From positions 248,001 through 312,000 of IMG/VR virus record IMGVR_UViG_3300029893_000001: a stretch of DNA of 64,000 bases, one strand, 5' to 3'. Source of the DNA: a virus. The notes beneath the pieces were generated by a model. That model was given only the letters and a program-made list of their open reading frames with translations, had not been told where the DNA came from and did no database searches. The translations under genes and the position numbers were made by a program. Shown one piece after another: positions 24,091-33,268 of this stretch. Within the stretch, counting starts at the first letter, position 1. Each line of letters starts with the position of its first letter.

Positions 24091-24915
24091 ATGCGTACTC
24101 TTGGCATTCATGGAAAGCTTCTCGACCGCCTCGGAGAAAAGGTCGCAGAGCAAAACCTTCCCCCGCGGTCGGATATGCAGATCGTGGACATGCGTCCAAT
24201 CGATCCTCTAAAGTGCAACGTCCTCATCGCATTTGAGCGTCATGTAGGAACACCTCCGACGCTTTCTCAGCTTGAGCGCTTTGTATCTGCAACTTTCCAC
24301 AACAAGGTTGTGGCACAGACCCAGACCGCCCAACTTCATGAGGCAGATAGCGCAATTAGCGTGTGTCTGACCATGAATGTTGATACCCGCCCTGTTACCG
24401 ATGCAACGGTCATGCGTCGTGTAGCTGGAAATGGTTATTTCGACGAGGCAACCGGCCATATTTGGCAGGTGGTCGACAACGGTGTGCAGAAGCACCTAAT
24501 CCGCCGTACGGATGAGAACATCGCTGACATCGTCCAGGCTCGTATGGAGCGCGCAAGCCGTAAGCACGCGACGTTCTCCCGGGTCCGACAGGCAGCACCC
24601 ATGCTCACTGACGGTGACACCGTTCGTTTCTACGATGGTACGATGCCCATGGTAGGAAAGATCACCTCTCTTCGAGAGACTGAGGTCACCGTTTCTGCAA
24701 ACGGAAAGAGCTACACCGTTCCGAAGGAGTCAGTCTTCAACGTTGTAGAGCGTTCCACCTCTGCTGTTGGTGACGACAAGAGCCTCCTTGAAGATTACTG
24801 GGCCCGCGCTGTTGGAAATCCGGATTTCGCGCGCAAGCTTACGAAGCGTATGAATCGGGATGAAGAGTCGATGTCGAAGGACACCGGATGGAGCGGGACG
24901 GTCGGCGACGAGTGA
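24091..24915 (+). CDS. Hypothetical late protein
   Basis: 274 residues from the ATG at 24091 (GGAGAG upstream); an earlier GTG-like extension has no support. A central region (VMRRVAGNGYFDEATGHIWQV) and a small beta-barrel-like stretch (GDTVRFYDGTMPMVGKITSL, TVSANGKSYTVPKESVFNV), reminiscent of SH3-type or KOW barrels, precede a charged C-terminus. It stands between the zinc-finger gene and the small terminase. Structural or packaging role is inferred from position. Confidence 0.65.
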   Translation: MRTLGIHGKLLDRLGEKVAEQNLPPRSDMQIVDMRPIDPLKCNVLIAFERHVGTPPTLSQLERFVSATFHNKVVAQTQTAQLHEADSAISVCLTMNVDTRPVTDATVMRRVAGNGYFDEATGHIWQVVDNGVQKHLIRRTDENIADIVQARMERASRKHATFSRVRQAAPMLTDGDTVRFYDGTMPMVGKITSLRETEVTVSANGKSYTVPKESVFNVVERSTSAVGDDKSLLEDYWARAVGNPDFARKLTKRMNRDEESMSKDTGWSGTVGDE

Positions 24916-25130
24916 CCAACCAGGTCAGCCGTCTTCTTCGTTTAGCTATTCGACTGAAGGACGTTCAGAACCTTCTGAACGAAGAAATCTCGGTTTCTCC
25001 CCACCATTACCCCGGTATTCTGACCGAGACAATGGGCGGTCCAGCTCTTAAGCAGAAAAAGCACCAAAAGCATGAGTTGGACCGAACACAGGGGCTGGCT
25101 GAGGCTGATGAAGAGCTAGAGGATAAATGA
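24888..25130 (+). CDS. Small hypothetical protein
   Basis: 80 residues from the ATG at 24888, which has AAGGA six bases upstream; a GTG at 24912 overlapping the previous stop is the alternative. Basic N-terminus (RRRVTNQVSRLLRLAIRLKD), acidic C-terminus. It overlaps both neighbours. No family recognised. Confidence 0.55.
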   Translation: MERDGRRRVTNQVSRLLRLAIRLKDVQNLLNEEISVSPHHYPGILTETMGGPALKQKKHQKHELDRTQGLAEADEELEDK

Positions 25131-25753
25131 CTCTGCCTCAGGCGAACAACCCATTCAAGCATCTTTCGCCCGAACAAAGGGAGATGATTGAGGATGCCTA
25201 CAAGGCAGGTCAAACACCTGAGCAAATAGGCATTCAATTTGGATTGGACTACGACGACGTCCGATACTACGTTGAGAATTTTATTCAGTCACCACGATCG
25301 CATTTCGAGCGCCTCCAGGAAATTGTTGACGACCTTGAGGACCAATGCGCCAAAACTAAGCTCGCGATCGATCAAGGTGACGGTTCCGCTATGATGCTTC
25401 AGTCATACCAGAGGCTTATGGCGGAATACAGAATTGCTCTAGCAGAACTGATGGCCCTCCAGAAGCCACAGGATGTCGTCGATGAGATCATCGAAAAGTC
25501 GTTTAACCCCTTCTTGCTAAGTCTCGTCCGAGCCTGTACCGAGGAAATGAACAATCTCCAGCAAGAAATGCTGAAGCTGGATATTCAGCCTAGGGATGCC
25601 AAAGGGATTTCTACTGAGATTTTCAAGCGCCTCTCCGATCGAATTCAAGCGTTGCTTCCTGAAGCAAAAGAATCTCTCGACACTCACTTCGGAGTCAAGA
25701 AACAAGAACGAGAGGCTCGTCTGGCAGAAGCCCGCGAGAAGACAGTTCAATGA
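25127..25753 (+). CDS. Putative small terminase subunit
   Basis: 208 residues. Residues 15-55 (LSPEQREMIEDAYKAGQTP, QIGIQFGLDYDDVRYYV) form a helix-turn-helix of the kind used by small terminases to bind the packaging site. A long helical part follows (FERLQEIVDDLEDQCAKTKL) and the C-terminus is charged. The large terminase gene follows after one small gene, which is the usual place for terS. It would recognise viral DNA and recruit the motor. The call rests on fold pattern plus context. Confidence 0.65.
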   Translation: MTLPQANNPFKHLSPEQREMIEDAYKAGQTPEQIGIQFGLDYDDVRYYVENFIQSPRSHFERLQEIVDDLEDQCAKTKLAIDQGDGSAMMLQSYQRLMAEYRIALAELMALQKPQDVVDEIIEKSFNPFLLSLVRACTEEMNNLQQEMLKLDIQPRDAKGISTEIFKRLSDRIQALLPEAKESLDTHFGVKKQEREARLAEAREKTVQ

Positions 25754-26088
25754 CCACCCAGATTTCAAATCCTGAACTCCAGAGACGGCTCATTCGAGTC
25801 GCACGAATTATTGATCGTGTGAAGCGCTGGGAACGTCTTGCTTTCATGGATGATGCAGAGGCGGACCGACTTCTTCTGGAGTACGAAGAAACAGAAGCCT
25901 GTGCAGACATGAGTGCAGGTTCTTGCGATGACGGGTCTTACCCCGCTGGACCCAGACAGGACAAAAACAAGTCGCGGTACCAACTCTCTCCCGGACACGG
26001 TCAGCATCTGAGTGATCTGCTGCGCAATACGGCCGAGACAAAGGCAGTGAGAAAGATTTCGAAGTTGTTGAATGGCCAGGCAAAGTAG
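25750..26088 (+). CDS. Small hypothetical protein between terminase genes
   Basis: 112 residues, basic helical start (LQRRLIRVARIIDRVKRWE), acidic middle with two Cys residues, and a helical end. It overlaps terS by four bases and terL by 17. It may assist packaging, but no motif shows that. Confidence 0.6.
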   Translation: MTTQISNPELQRRLIRVARIIDRVKRWERLAFMDDAEADRLLLEYEETEACADMSAGSCDDGSYPAGPRQDKNKSRYQLSPGHGQHLSDLLRNTAETKAVRKISKLLNGQAK

Positions 26089-28114
26089 ATTCAGTGATGA
26101 CAATGGTCACCTTTTAGACCTGCAGAGCCTTGTTGATCAAGTCATCAGCACGGGATTGGATCCTTCTGTCTTCGACGTTGACCTCGACGTCAGGTTTGCG
26201 AAGAACGTAATTGACTTTGCAGTTGGCCCGGAATTCATGAACATGAATTCGTTGTGGGCAAAGCAGGCTGAGCAGGCCGTTCGACTTTTTTGTGAGTATT
26301 GCCCCGACTGTAGCGACCAGGAATTTCTAGACAATGTACCAGTAGATGCGTCTGTAGGCACGTTTAGGTCTAAAGTTGTACTTCTGGAGCACGGCGTCTG
26401 TCCTCAATGTGAAAAGAACAAGTGTCAACTATTCGACAAGCTTCCATGGGAGCTTGTATCATGTCTTGGACAGCGCTCAGGAAAGACCGCGCTGACCGGG
26501 GGTGTTCTTGTTCCTTATTACATTCATCGATTTTTAGAACTGAAGAATCCCGCACGGTTCTACGGGTTGATGGCAAATGCGTTCTTTGAAGTTACGTTCG
26601 TGGCCGTCACGGCTGGACAGATTAAACGAACTCTATGGCAAGCCTTCAAAGAGGCTCTAGCACAGAGCCCGTGGTACAAAGACTACATCTCAAAACTTCG
26701 GCAGGTCGAACGTGATAAAGGCTTTGACAAGGGAACCCTAGTCAAAGTCATGGATAGCTACATTTGGTTTGGAAACAAGCAATTGGGATGCAGCTACGCC
26801 GCAGCAGACATGAAGTCATTGCGTGGCTCAACGCGAGTCATCGCGGCCATCGACGAATTAGGATGGTTCAACGCGAACAAAGAGGCGGTGCGTGCAAACG
26901 CCGAAGAGACGTACGCTGCACTCTCCAACTCACTACGAACGGTCCGGTCAGCTAGCGACAGGCTTTGGAAACAGGGCGAGTATCGAACAATGCCGGGCAT
27001 CATGGCGAACATCAGCTCGCCTAGTTCGCAGTACGACCGGATGATGGCTCTCCTGAAAGAGGGAGAGCGGGACAAGCGTAAGGTCTGCTTTCACTTGGCT
27101 TCCTGGGAGGCAAGTCCTCTCATTACTCGCGAGAGTCTTGAGACCGAGGAGCAGAACAACCCCGTCAAGTTTTGGCGTGATTTTGGAGCCATCCCTCCGC
27201 TTGCTGACAGCCCTTTTATTGAATCTGCGCGGGCAATTGCTGACATGCAGACGAACAGCAAGCCGCTGATTTCGTGGAGGGTCAAGTTCATCAAGGACAA
27301 AGTCGATCCGGAACGAAATCGGTACGTTGCTGCGGACATCATCGGCACCATCAGCGACAGCCGAACACGAATGATCCCGCGCTGTGTCGCTGTTGACTGC
27401 GGTGAGACGCAGAACTCATTTGCCATTGGCATCTATCATCTAGAGCCTGCAGCAGGAGAAGACGGCAGTCGATTCAACCTAGTAGTAGACGCAATCATTG
27501 AAGCAAAGCCAGAAAAGATTCTTGAGACTGGGGAAATCATCCCAGTGCATTTTCCCACAATGCTTCAGCTCGTGAAGACTCTATGCGACCGTAACAAGGG
27601 CCTTCATGTGAAGGCTGTTTTGTACGATCGCTGGCAGTCCACAGGTCAGATCCAAGAACTCCGAGAGATGAAGGTTCGTGCAGAGAAGTACTCTCCAAAA
27701 GAACAGGACTTCAAGAATTTGAGGAATCTGGTATACGGCGGAAACGTCAAGATGCCTAAATGGGAGCACAAAGAACTTACAGACCTGGACGTCACAGACA
27801 TTGACCAGGTACGGCAGGCTCCGTACACCCATATGGCCGTACAGTTCGCTACTGTCCGCGAAGTAGGAAAGAAGATCATCAAGCCAGAAGCAGGAGATGA
27901 CGACCTATTCAGGGCCACCGTCCTTGCATCATGGTACATGGTCGAAAACCAAAAAGATTTCCTTGTGAAGGTACAGAGCACCGCATCAGGTCAAACATCT
28001 CGGGTAGGCTCGTTAGCACTTAAATCAATGGGTCTCGGCTCTTACCGAGGCAATAGAGCCCGAACCAGCATTGGCGCAGTTCGGGGAAAGACCTCTTTCT
28101 ACGGGCGGCGATAA
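26072..28114 (+). CDS. terL: Large terminase subunit
   Basis: 680-residue DNA packaging motor. The ATPase shows Walker A CLGQRSGKT near residues 131-139 and Walker B VIAAIDELGW near 256-265. The RNase H-like nuclease shows AVDCGETQNSF near 438, YDRWQ near 519 and DDDLFRATV near 609. A zinc-binding insert (CPDC near 72 and CPQCEKNKC near 112) precedes the ATPase, a feature I associate with terminases of a group of large, mostly uncultured phages. It pumps genome DNA into proheads and cuts it. All catalytic residues are present, and the gene overlaps the upstream one by 17 bases. Confidence 0.95.
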   Translation: MARQSRFSDDNGHLLDLQSLVDQVISTGLDPSVFDVDLDVRFAKNVIDFAVGPEFMNMNSLWAKQAEQAVRLFCEYCPDCSDQEFLDNVPVDASVGTFRSKVVLLEHGVCPQCEKNKCQLFDKLPWELVSCLGQRSGKTALTGGVLVPYYIHRFLELKNPARFYGLMANAFFEVTFVAVTAGQIKRTLWQAFKEALAQSPWYKDYISKLRQVERDKGFDKGTLVKVMDSYIWFGNKQLGCSYAAADMKSLRGSTRVIAAIDELGWFNANKEAVRANAEETYAALSNSLRTVRSASDRLWKQGEYRTMPGIMANISSPSSQYDRMMALLKEGERDKRKVCFHLASWEASPLITRESLETEEQNNPVKFWRDFGAIPPLADSPFIESARAIADMQTNSKPLISWRVKFIKDKVDPERNRYVAADIIGTISDSRTRMIPRCVAVDCGETQNSFAIGIYHLEPAAGEDGSRFNLVVDAIIEAKPEKILETGEIIPVHFPTMLQLVKTLCDRNKGLHVKAVLYDRWQSTGQIQELREMKVRAEKYSPKEQDFKNLRNLVYGGNVKMPKWEHKELTDLDVTDIDQVRQAPYTHMAVQFATVREVGKKIIKPEAGDDDLFRATVLASWYMVENQKDFLVKVQSTASGQTSRVGSLALKSMGLGSYRGNRARTSIGAVRGKTSFYGRR

Positions 28115-28124
28115 GGAGAGAAAC

Positions 28125-28484
28125 ATGGGCACCCCTGTTGAGAAATTCATTCGTGACGCTCATAAGCGCTACCAAATCAAGACTGCGCTTACAAACGAAG
28201 AGTTACGACGCATTCGTACAAAGCTGAAGCTGGCCGACATTCAGAATGAAGTGGAAGATGCTGACACGCCTCTGGCGTTGGATATCATCCTTGCAGATTA
28301 CGGCATGTCAAGTTCGAACATTCGAACGGCGAACTCGACGAGCCCGATGGGTCGCTCTGCGAATCCTGCTATTCGCAGTGCAGGCGGCTGTCCGCGATGC
28401 AGCCATGGAATGCAGTTTGTTCGTCTAGCTGAATCCGACGAGGCCCGCTATTGCCCGAATTGCCACGTTTGCATTCCGGTTTGA
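28125..28484 (+). CDS. Small zinc-ribbon protein
   Basis: 119 residues from the ATG at 28125 (AAGGAGAG upstream). Helical start (VEKFIRDAHKRYQIKTAL), a low-complexity Ser/Asn middle and a C-terminal zinc ribbon with CPRCSHGM and CPNCHVCIPV. It lies directly between terL and portal genes, so packaging or head assembly is likely. Function unknown. Confidence 0.7.
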   Translation: MGTPVEKFIRDAHKRYQIKTALTNEELRRIRTKLKLADIQNEVEDADTPLALDIILADYGMSSSNIRTANSTSPMGRSANPAIRSAGGCPRCSHGMQFVRLAESDEARYCPNCHVCIPV

Positions 28485-28487
28485 GTT

Positions 28488-28835
28488 ATGGACCGCAAAG
28501 AAGCCAAAGCACTCATCGCAGATTTGTGGAAGGCAGGCCATAAGTCTGAAGCTCGGGCTATTATGCGTCTTGCTCGTGGTATGAATCACGATGAGAGAAA
28601 CCTTCAATTCAAGATCTTCAACGATGTCTTGAATGACATGGGTGTTAGGGAGCCGCGGCTCGATGTGGACGCCAAAAAGAGCATGGCGTCCTTCTTTGTT
28701 CATGGAATGAGCATCGTCGAATTCCCCCGATTTTTAGAAAGGCTTATGCGCAACTTGTACGAGAACGGAACTCGTAAGTACAAGCTTGACCACATTGATC
28801 GTAGAGATCCCATGCGCGTTTACATCAAGATGTAA
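28488..28835 (+). CDS. Hypothetical protein
   Basis: 115 residues, basic and helical (KEAKALIADLWKAGHKSEAR, RFLERLMRNLYENG), three bases after the zinc-ribbon gene. No family recognised. The following 123 bases before portal contain only a possible 20-codon frame. Confidence 0.65.
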   Translation: MDRKEAKALIADLWKAGHKSEARAIMRLARGMNHDERNLQFKIFNDVLNDMGVREPRLDVDAKKSMASFFVHGMSIVEFPRFLERLMRNLYENGTRKYKLDHIDRRDPMRVYIKM

Positions 28836-28892
28836 GCAAAAATCATGAGCCTTCCCTAGAAATCAGGACGACACAAAGGGTTCATCCGTAAA

Positions 28893-28955
28893 ATGAACAC
28901 ACTGGATCTCGGACCAACTTTTGCGGCTCTAGGTCCTCAGAAAGCTTCTCGGTAA
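28893..28955 (+). CDS. Possible 20-residue leader peptide before portal
   Basis: ATG at 28893, with AAAGGG ten bases upstream, opens a 20-codon frame (MNTLDLGPTFAALG...) that ends with TAA three bases before the portal ATG. The portal start itself has only a weak ribosome site (GGTAAG), so the leader could deliver ribosomes to it by coupling. Evidence is spacing only. Confidence 0.3.
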   Translation: MNTLDLGPTFAALGPQKASR

Positions 28956-28958
28956 GTA

Positions 28959-31319
28959 ATGTCATCCATTAAGTTCAACTTCGGCCGAATGCGTACCGCC
29001 AGTCTTCGCAAAAAGGCCCTAGGCCCAGGTGGCTTTGGTGGCTTCGGGGGCTCAAGCGGCTTCGGATTTGGCGGTAGTTCGGGCGGATTTGGCTTTGGTA
29101 GTCCAGGAGGACGCAACACTCACAACAGATTTAATCCTGTCTACGACGACCTATCAGAAGGCTCGATTATCGAGCAATTCATGCCGGTCGACCCACGTCG
29201 ACTGAATAGAATCTGGCGTCGAATCAAGCTACAAGACCCGGTTGCCGGCCCTGCTATCGACCTTTACTCAGAACTCCCGTGGTCCGATTTCCAGCTCATC
29301 GGTATCGAAGACCGGCAGATTGCACAGGTGTATCAAGACGCCCTAAATGCAATCAATCTGACCGCCCACATGCCAGAGATTTCGGCGGAATTCCTTTCGA
29401 TGGGAAAGGTTATAGGTCACCTGCTAATGGACGAGAGCCGTGGGATTTGGGAGCGGATGATCATTCACGATCCTGACTGGATTCGTGTTACCCCAATTCC
29501 TATGCCAGGCTTCCAGCCTAAGCTTGACATCATTCCCACACCGGATATGCGGAACTGGGCTCACTCTCAAGATGAACGGGACGTTGAAGCACAAAGGGAA
29601 GTTCGTGAGCTTGTTTCGATGATCCGAGCGGGTCAGGAGATTCCTCTGCCTCCGGAAAACACGTTCTACATTCCTCGTAGAACTGCCCCTTATGACGTTA
29701 TCGGTGCCAGTGCGTATACGCGCATCATCATGTTTGTGGCGTATGAAAAAGCTCTCGTAAACGCCACAATTGCTGCCAGTCGTAGGCGTGCATCTAGGAT
29801 CCGACATATAACGGCGGGTCTTGATGACGTCTGGGAACCTTCTAAAGAGGAGCTAGACGATCTTTCTGCTCTGTTCATGCAAGCAGATGAAGACCCGGTA
29901 GGAGCTATCGTGGTTACTCGTACTGGTGTGACAGCCAATGAAGTAGGCGGCTCATCACCCCAGGATATCGTCAAAATCTCTGATGAATGGCAGTTCTTGC
30001 TTCAAGGTAAGTTGAATGCACTCGGAGTTAGCGAAGCGTTCCTCACCGGAGAAGCAACGTACAACACGTTAGAGCAGCTAATGAGCGTCTTCTTGGAGAA
30101 GGTGAAGGCGCACCGTAAGTTCTTTGAGCATGCTCTAATCTACGAAAAGCTGTTGAAGCCCTTGGCTCGCCGTCACGGGTTCGTTCATAGGAAGAAGGCT
30201 GAGCTAGACCACCGAATTCGCATTGCTCAGGATGAGAGTGAAAAGCGCTACATTTTGCCTACTCTTGCTTGGGAGAAGTCTCTACGGCCTGTTGCAGACC
30301 GCGACTACCTTGAAATTCTCCAGATGATGGAAGAAAAGGGCATTCCGATCACAAAGCGCACGTGGACTAGCGCTGCGGGCTTCGATCTCGAATCCGAGAT
30401 GGAACAATTCGATGACGATCTAGAGACCACTCGTCAACTAGCTGCCCAGAAAAAGAAGATCACTCAAATCGCCCCCGATGCGGCAGGCGGAGGAATGGGT
30501 GGAGGTCTTGGCGATATGGGTGGCGGCCTCGGAGGAGATCTCGGCGGTCTCGGAGGAGATCTAGGAGGCCTAGGTGGCGGCGGTCTTGGTGATATGGGTG
30601 GCGGTCTTGGTGGAATGGGAGGGGACATGGGGGCCGGTGGTGGAGGCCTCGGGGATATGGGTGGCGCTGGGGGTGCTGGTGCCGGTGCTGGCGGACCTGG
30701 AGGCGGAGGTGCTCTTCAGCTTCCCCAAATCGGAGCATCATTCCGCGGAGCAGCAGCCAGGCATTATACCGAGGACCGAAAGGCTATTGATCTTCTTCGT
30801 TCTCTGCCCATCTGGAATAAGAAGGCAGAGTTTATGGGTGTTCATGTAGATATGGCTGAATTGGCCACTCGTCGTCTACTAGACAATCTTGGCCAACGAC
30901 TAACCAGGAATCTCACAAAAGCTGAGACTAGACGCATCCTAAACACCGGGAACAACAGAAGAGATCAGGTTTTGAGATATATCCTGACGCGAATCGGTGT
31001 TATCCGTAACGCTGATATCAGTAGAACTGTAGCAATGGATATCCAGCGGGAACTTCAAGCCTCACTGAGAGGGAACCCAAGACTGCTTGGGGCTGAACTA
31101 AAAGCAGTGTTGGCTTGCGTGAACTCAAGGGAGATTCAGGCATCACTCGAAGATGCCAAGCGAGACCAAGAATACCGGAACTCCTTCTTCAAGGAAAGTT
31201 CTGCTCCAGAAATGTCAAACGACCTAAAGCAGAGTATCTCTGGTGAGAAACGATTTGTGTCAGACCGAAACCTACTCACTGGTTTTGTTCACGACAAGAA
31301 GATGGTCGAGGGTGAATAA
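28959..31319 (+). CDS. Portal protein with glycine-rich inserts
   Basis: 786 residues, the dodecameric gate through which DNA enters and leaves the head. The core (RLNRIWRRIKLQDPVAGPA, EFLSMGKVIGHLLMD, HDPDWIRVTPI and a helical FLTGEATYNTLEQLMSVFLE) matches portals of large phages, and the place between terL and protease agrees. Two low-complexity glycine tracts are unusual: residues about 24-51 (GGFGGFGGSSGFG) and about 508-586 (repeats of GGLGDMGGGLGG). A C-terminal helical extension of about 200 residues follows the second tract. The glycine tracts may be flexible tethers. The stop overlaps the protease start. Confidence 0.9.
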   Translation: MSSIKFNFGRMRTASLRKKALGPGGFGGFGGSSGFGFGGSSGGFGFGSPGGRNTHNRFNPVYDDLSEGSIIEQFMPVDPRRLNRIWRRIKLQDPVAGPAIDLYSELPWSDFQLIGIEDRQIAQVYQDALNAINLTAHMPEISAEFLSMGKVIGHLLMDESRGIWERMIIHDPDWIRVTPIPMPGFQPKLDIIPTPDMRNWAHSQDERDVEAQREVRELVSMIRAGQEIPLPPENTFYIPRRTAPYDVIGASAYTRIIMFVAYEKALVNATIAASRRRASRIRHITAGLDDVWEPSKEELDDLSALFMQADEDPVGAIVVTRTGVTANEVGGSSPQDIVKISDEWQFLLQGKLNALGVSEAFLTGEATYNTLEQLMSVFLEKVKAHRKFFEHALIYEKLLKPLARRHGFVHRKKAELDHRIRIAQDESEKRYILPTLAWEKSLRPVADRDYLEILQMMEEKGIPITKRTWTSAAGFDLESEMEQFDDDLETTRQLAAQKKKITQIAPDAAGGGMGGGLGDMGGGLGGDLGGLGGDLGGLGGGGLGDMGGGLGGMGGDMGAGGGGLGDMGGAGGAGAGAGGPGGGGALQLPQIGASFRGAAARHYTEDRKAIDLLRSLPIWNKKAEFMGVHVDMAELATRRLLDNLGQRLTRNLTKAETRRILNTGNNRRDQVLRYILTRIGVIRNADISRTVAMDIQRELQASLRGNPRLLGAELKAVLACVNSREIQASLEDAKRDQEYRNSFFKESSAPEMSNDLKQSISGEKRFVSDRNLLTGFVHDKKMVEGE

Positions 31320-32050
31320 TGCTGAAGCTTGGAGATGCTACCTTTGACACTCGTGTCTTTGAGGGGGTTTCTTGTGAGACCCATCGAGACGTAACCGGTA
31401 AGCTTCGTGTTGCGTCTGAGAACATCCTCAACAAGACCCGCAGCCTTGACATCTCTTGGTTGCCGATGGCTGCAGAGCAATACCAAATTTCGGCAGACAT
31501 CCGCGACTACATTATCAATGAAATCCCGATCGTTACTGTCGGGTGTCCCAATCGTAATCTCGATGAGTTTCCGTATGACGAGGTGACCTCCTTCAATCCA
31601 GAGCTGGGTCGCCTCGTGTACCAAACTTTCATCGGAAAGCCGACGCATATGGATCACGACAATCGTGATCCGCGAAAAGCGAAGGGCGTTCACTTTGATG
31701 CTTCATTGCAGAAGACCGCAGACGGTCGCTACAAAATCGTAGTGCTTGCGGGCTGGGACAGGACCAAGGACCGTGACCTAGCTAATTCGATTCTACGTCG
31801 AGATCGCACCGGATTCTCAATGGGAGCGCTCGTAAGTTACACGCAGTGCAGCTATCCGGGGTGCGGAGCAGTCTCCCCGAACGGCAAGATTGCTTGCCGT
31901 CACCAAGAGTACGGAAGGGGGAAGGGACGAATTCTTGAGGGGCACCTCGTCTATGAACGCTGTTACCGAGTGAACTTCATCGAAACCTCTTCTGTTGCTG
32001 ATCCTGCCGATCATACTGCTCATGATCGATGGGTTAAGCAGTGGACATGA
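31319..32050 (+). CDS. Putative prohead maturation protease
   Basis: 243 residues in the usual protease position after portal. KPTHMDHDNRD (about 107-117) would carry the catalytic His and GFSMGALVSY (about 164-173) the Ser of a herpes-type or U35-like prohead protease. A CSYPGCG...CRHQ cluster (about 178-198) looks like a zinc site, seen in related proteins of large phages. It would cleave scaffold and capsid N-termini during maturation. Assignment rests on these motifs and on gene order. Confidence 0.75.
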   Translation: MLKLGDATFDTRVFEGVSCETHRDVTGKLRVASENILNKTRSLDISWLPMAAEQYQISADIRDYIINEIPIVTVGCPNRNLDEFPYDEVTSFNPELGRLVYQTFIGKPTHMDHDNRDPRKAKGVHFDASLQKTADGRYKIVVLAGWDRTKDRDLANSILRRDRTGFSMGALVSYTQCSYPGCGAVSPNGKIACRHQEYGRGKGRILEGHLVYERCYRVNFIETSSVADPADHTAHDRWVKQWT

Positions 32051-32078
32051 TCACCGACCTCTCTGACCGATAACTCAG

Positions 32079-33197
32079 ATGTCCCTTTCTCAAAAGACAG
32101 CGTCTCTGGTGTTCAAGGAAGCTGATGAGGCCGCTTCTAGGTTAGCAGATGCTCTGGCTAAAAGGATCGGAGTAACGCCTATCCACGGCCATCGCGTGCC
32201 AAGAGCTGCGAGAGAAGGACATACCGAAGCTCCTATCATTGCTTCGTCAACGATGGGAAGCCACGAAGAACCCGAGCCTTTCTTGGAGATTCTGCACCCA
32301 AATCCAAAGGTTGCCTCCTGGCTTATCGCACAGGCAGAAAAACTTGCTCCCAAATACGGCTTACATCCCGAGTGGGATGATGATTTCTTCGATGGTAGGT
32401 ACCAAAGAGTATCCTTCAGTTGGCAGGGAGCTTTTGGACAGGAAGCGGTATCAGCATCCACTCGACTGGCTTCACCTCAGGCGCTTCGCCATGTCCAAAC
32501 TCAAACAAGTCTTCTCTTGAAGAAGATCAAGTTTGCCAGAACTCGGAGTGAAGTTGCTCTTGATGAATTGAAGTCTTCTGACGATCCTGCAAAACAGGAG
32601 GCGGCGAAGGAACTAGAACAGGTCCTCCCCAATGTGCTGGCGTCTCTTGATCAAGCTGAAGAAATTCTGCGTAGGGTTGGCCCTCTCTCCTCCAGAATTA
32701 ATGCAAACAATTACCAGCAAGTGATGAGCCATATAGACCAAGCCTTGTCGGAAGGCTTGATGGGGTTCAACACGTGGGGCAAGCAGACAGATATCCAGTT
32801 GGGAAATCTGAGGGAAAAACACGAGAAGCTTGCAAAGCAACTTTCCGAACTCGTTCGAGAGAGATTTAAGCAGGCGCTTCGCCAACTGCGAGAAGAAGGG
32901 TTGTCCCCGGATCAGGCAGGGCTAAAGGCCAGCCAATCTCCTGCAATTCAGAAAATGATGCTTCTCTCGCAGAGAACCAAGTCCAAGCTGGAAGCGATCG
33001 ATTTGGTGTTCCACGAGCTGAAATCGCTTTTTGAGACTTCTCAGCCAATTATAGAGAAGCTCAAGTACTTCTATTCTGTACTTGAATCGTCTTTGCAGCC
33101 GAGAAAAACGGCTGCCAAGTTCCAGGCTCAAAAAAGACTACGTCGCGTAGCTAAACGAATCGTCTTACTCGCATATTTACGAAGCAAGTCCTTGTGA
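32079..33197 (+). CDS. Hypothetical head-region protein
   Basis: 372 residues. Beta-rich 60-130 (EPFLEILHPNPKVASWLIAQ, RYQRVSFSWQGAFGQ), then long helices and a basic amphipathic C-terminus (AQKRLRRVAKRIVLLAYLRS). Position between protease and scaffold suggests a minor head or core protein. No family recognised. Confidence 0.65.
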   Translation: MSLSQKTASLVFKEADEAASRLADALAKRIGVTPIHGHRVPRAAREGHTEAPIIASSTMGSHEEPEPFLEILHPNPKVASWLIAQAEKLAPKYGLHPEWDDDFFDGRYQRVSFSWQGAFGQEAVSASTRLASPQALRHVQTQTSLLLKKIKFARTRSEVALDELKSSDDPAKQEAAKELEQVLPNVLASLDQAEEILRRVGPLSSRINANNYQQVMSHIDQALSEGLMGFNTWGKQTDIQLGNLREKHEKLAKQLSELVRERFKQALRQLREEGLSPDQAGLKASQSPAIQKMMLLSQRTKSKLEAIDLVFHELKSLFETSQPIIEKLKYFYSVLESSLQPRKTAAKFQAQKRLRRVAKRIVLLAYLRSKSL

Positions 33198-33268
33198 CCC
33201 GGATTTGAACGCTGGTGTTCATCTCCCTCACCCCTTGCTCTTGGGCCCAACCGAAAGGTAAAACCAAA

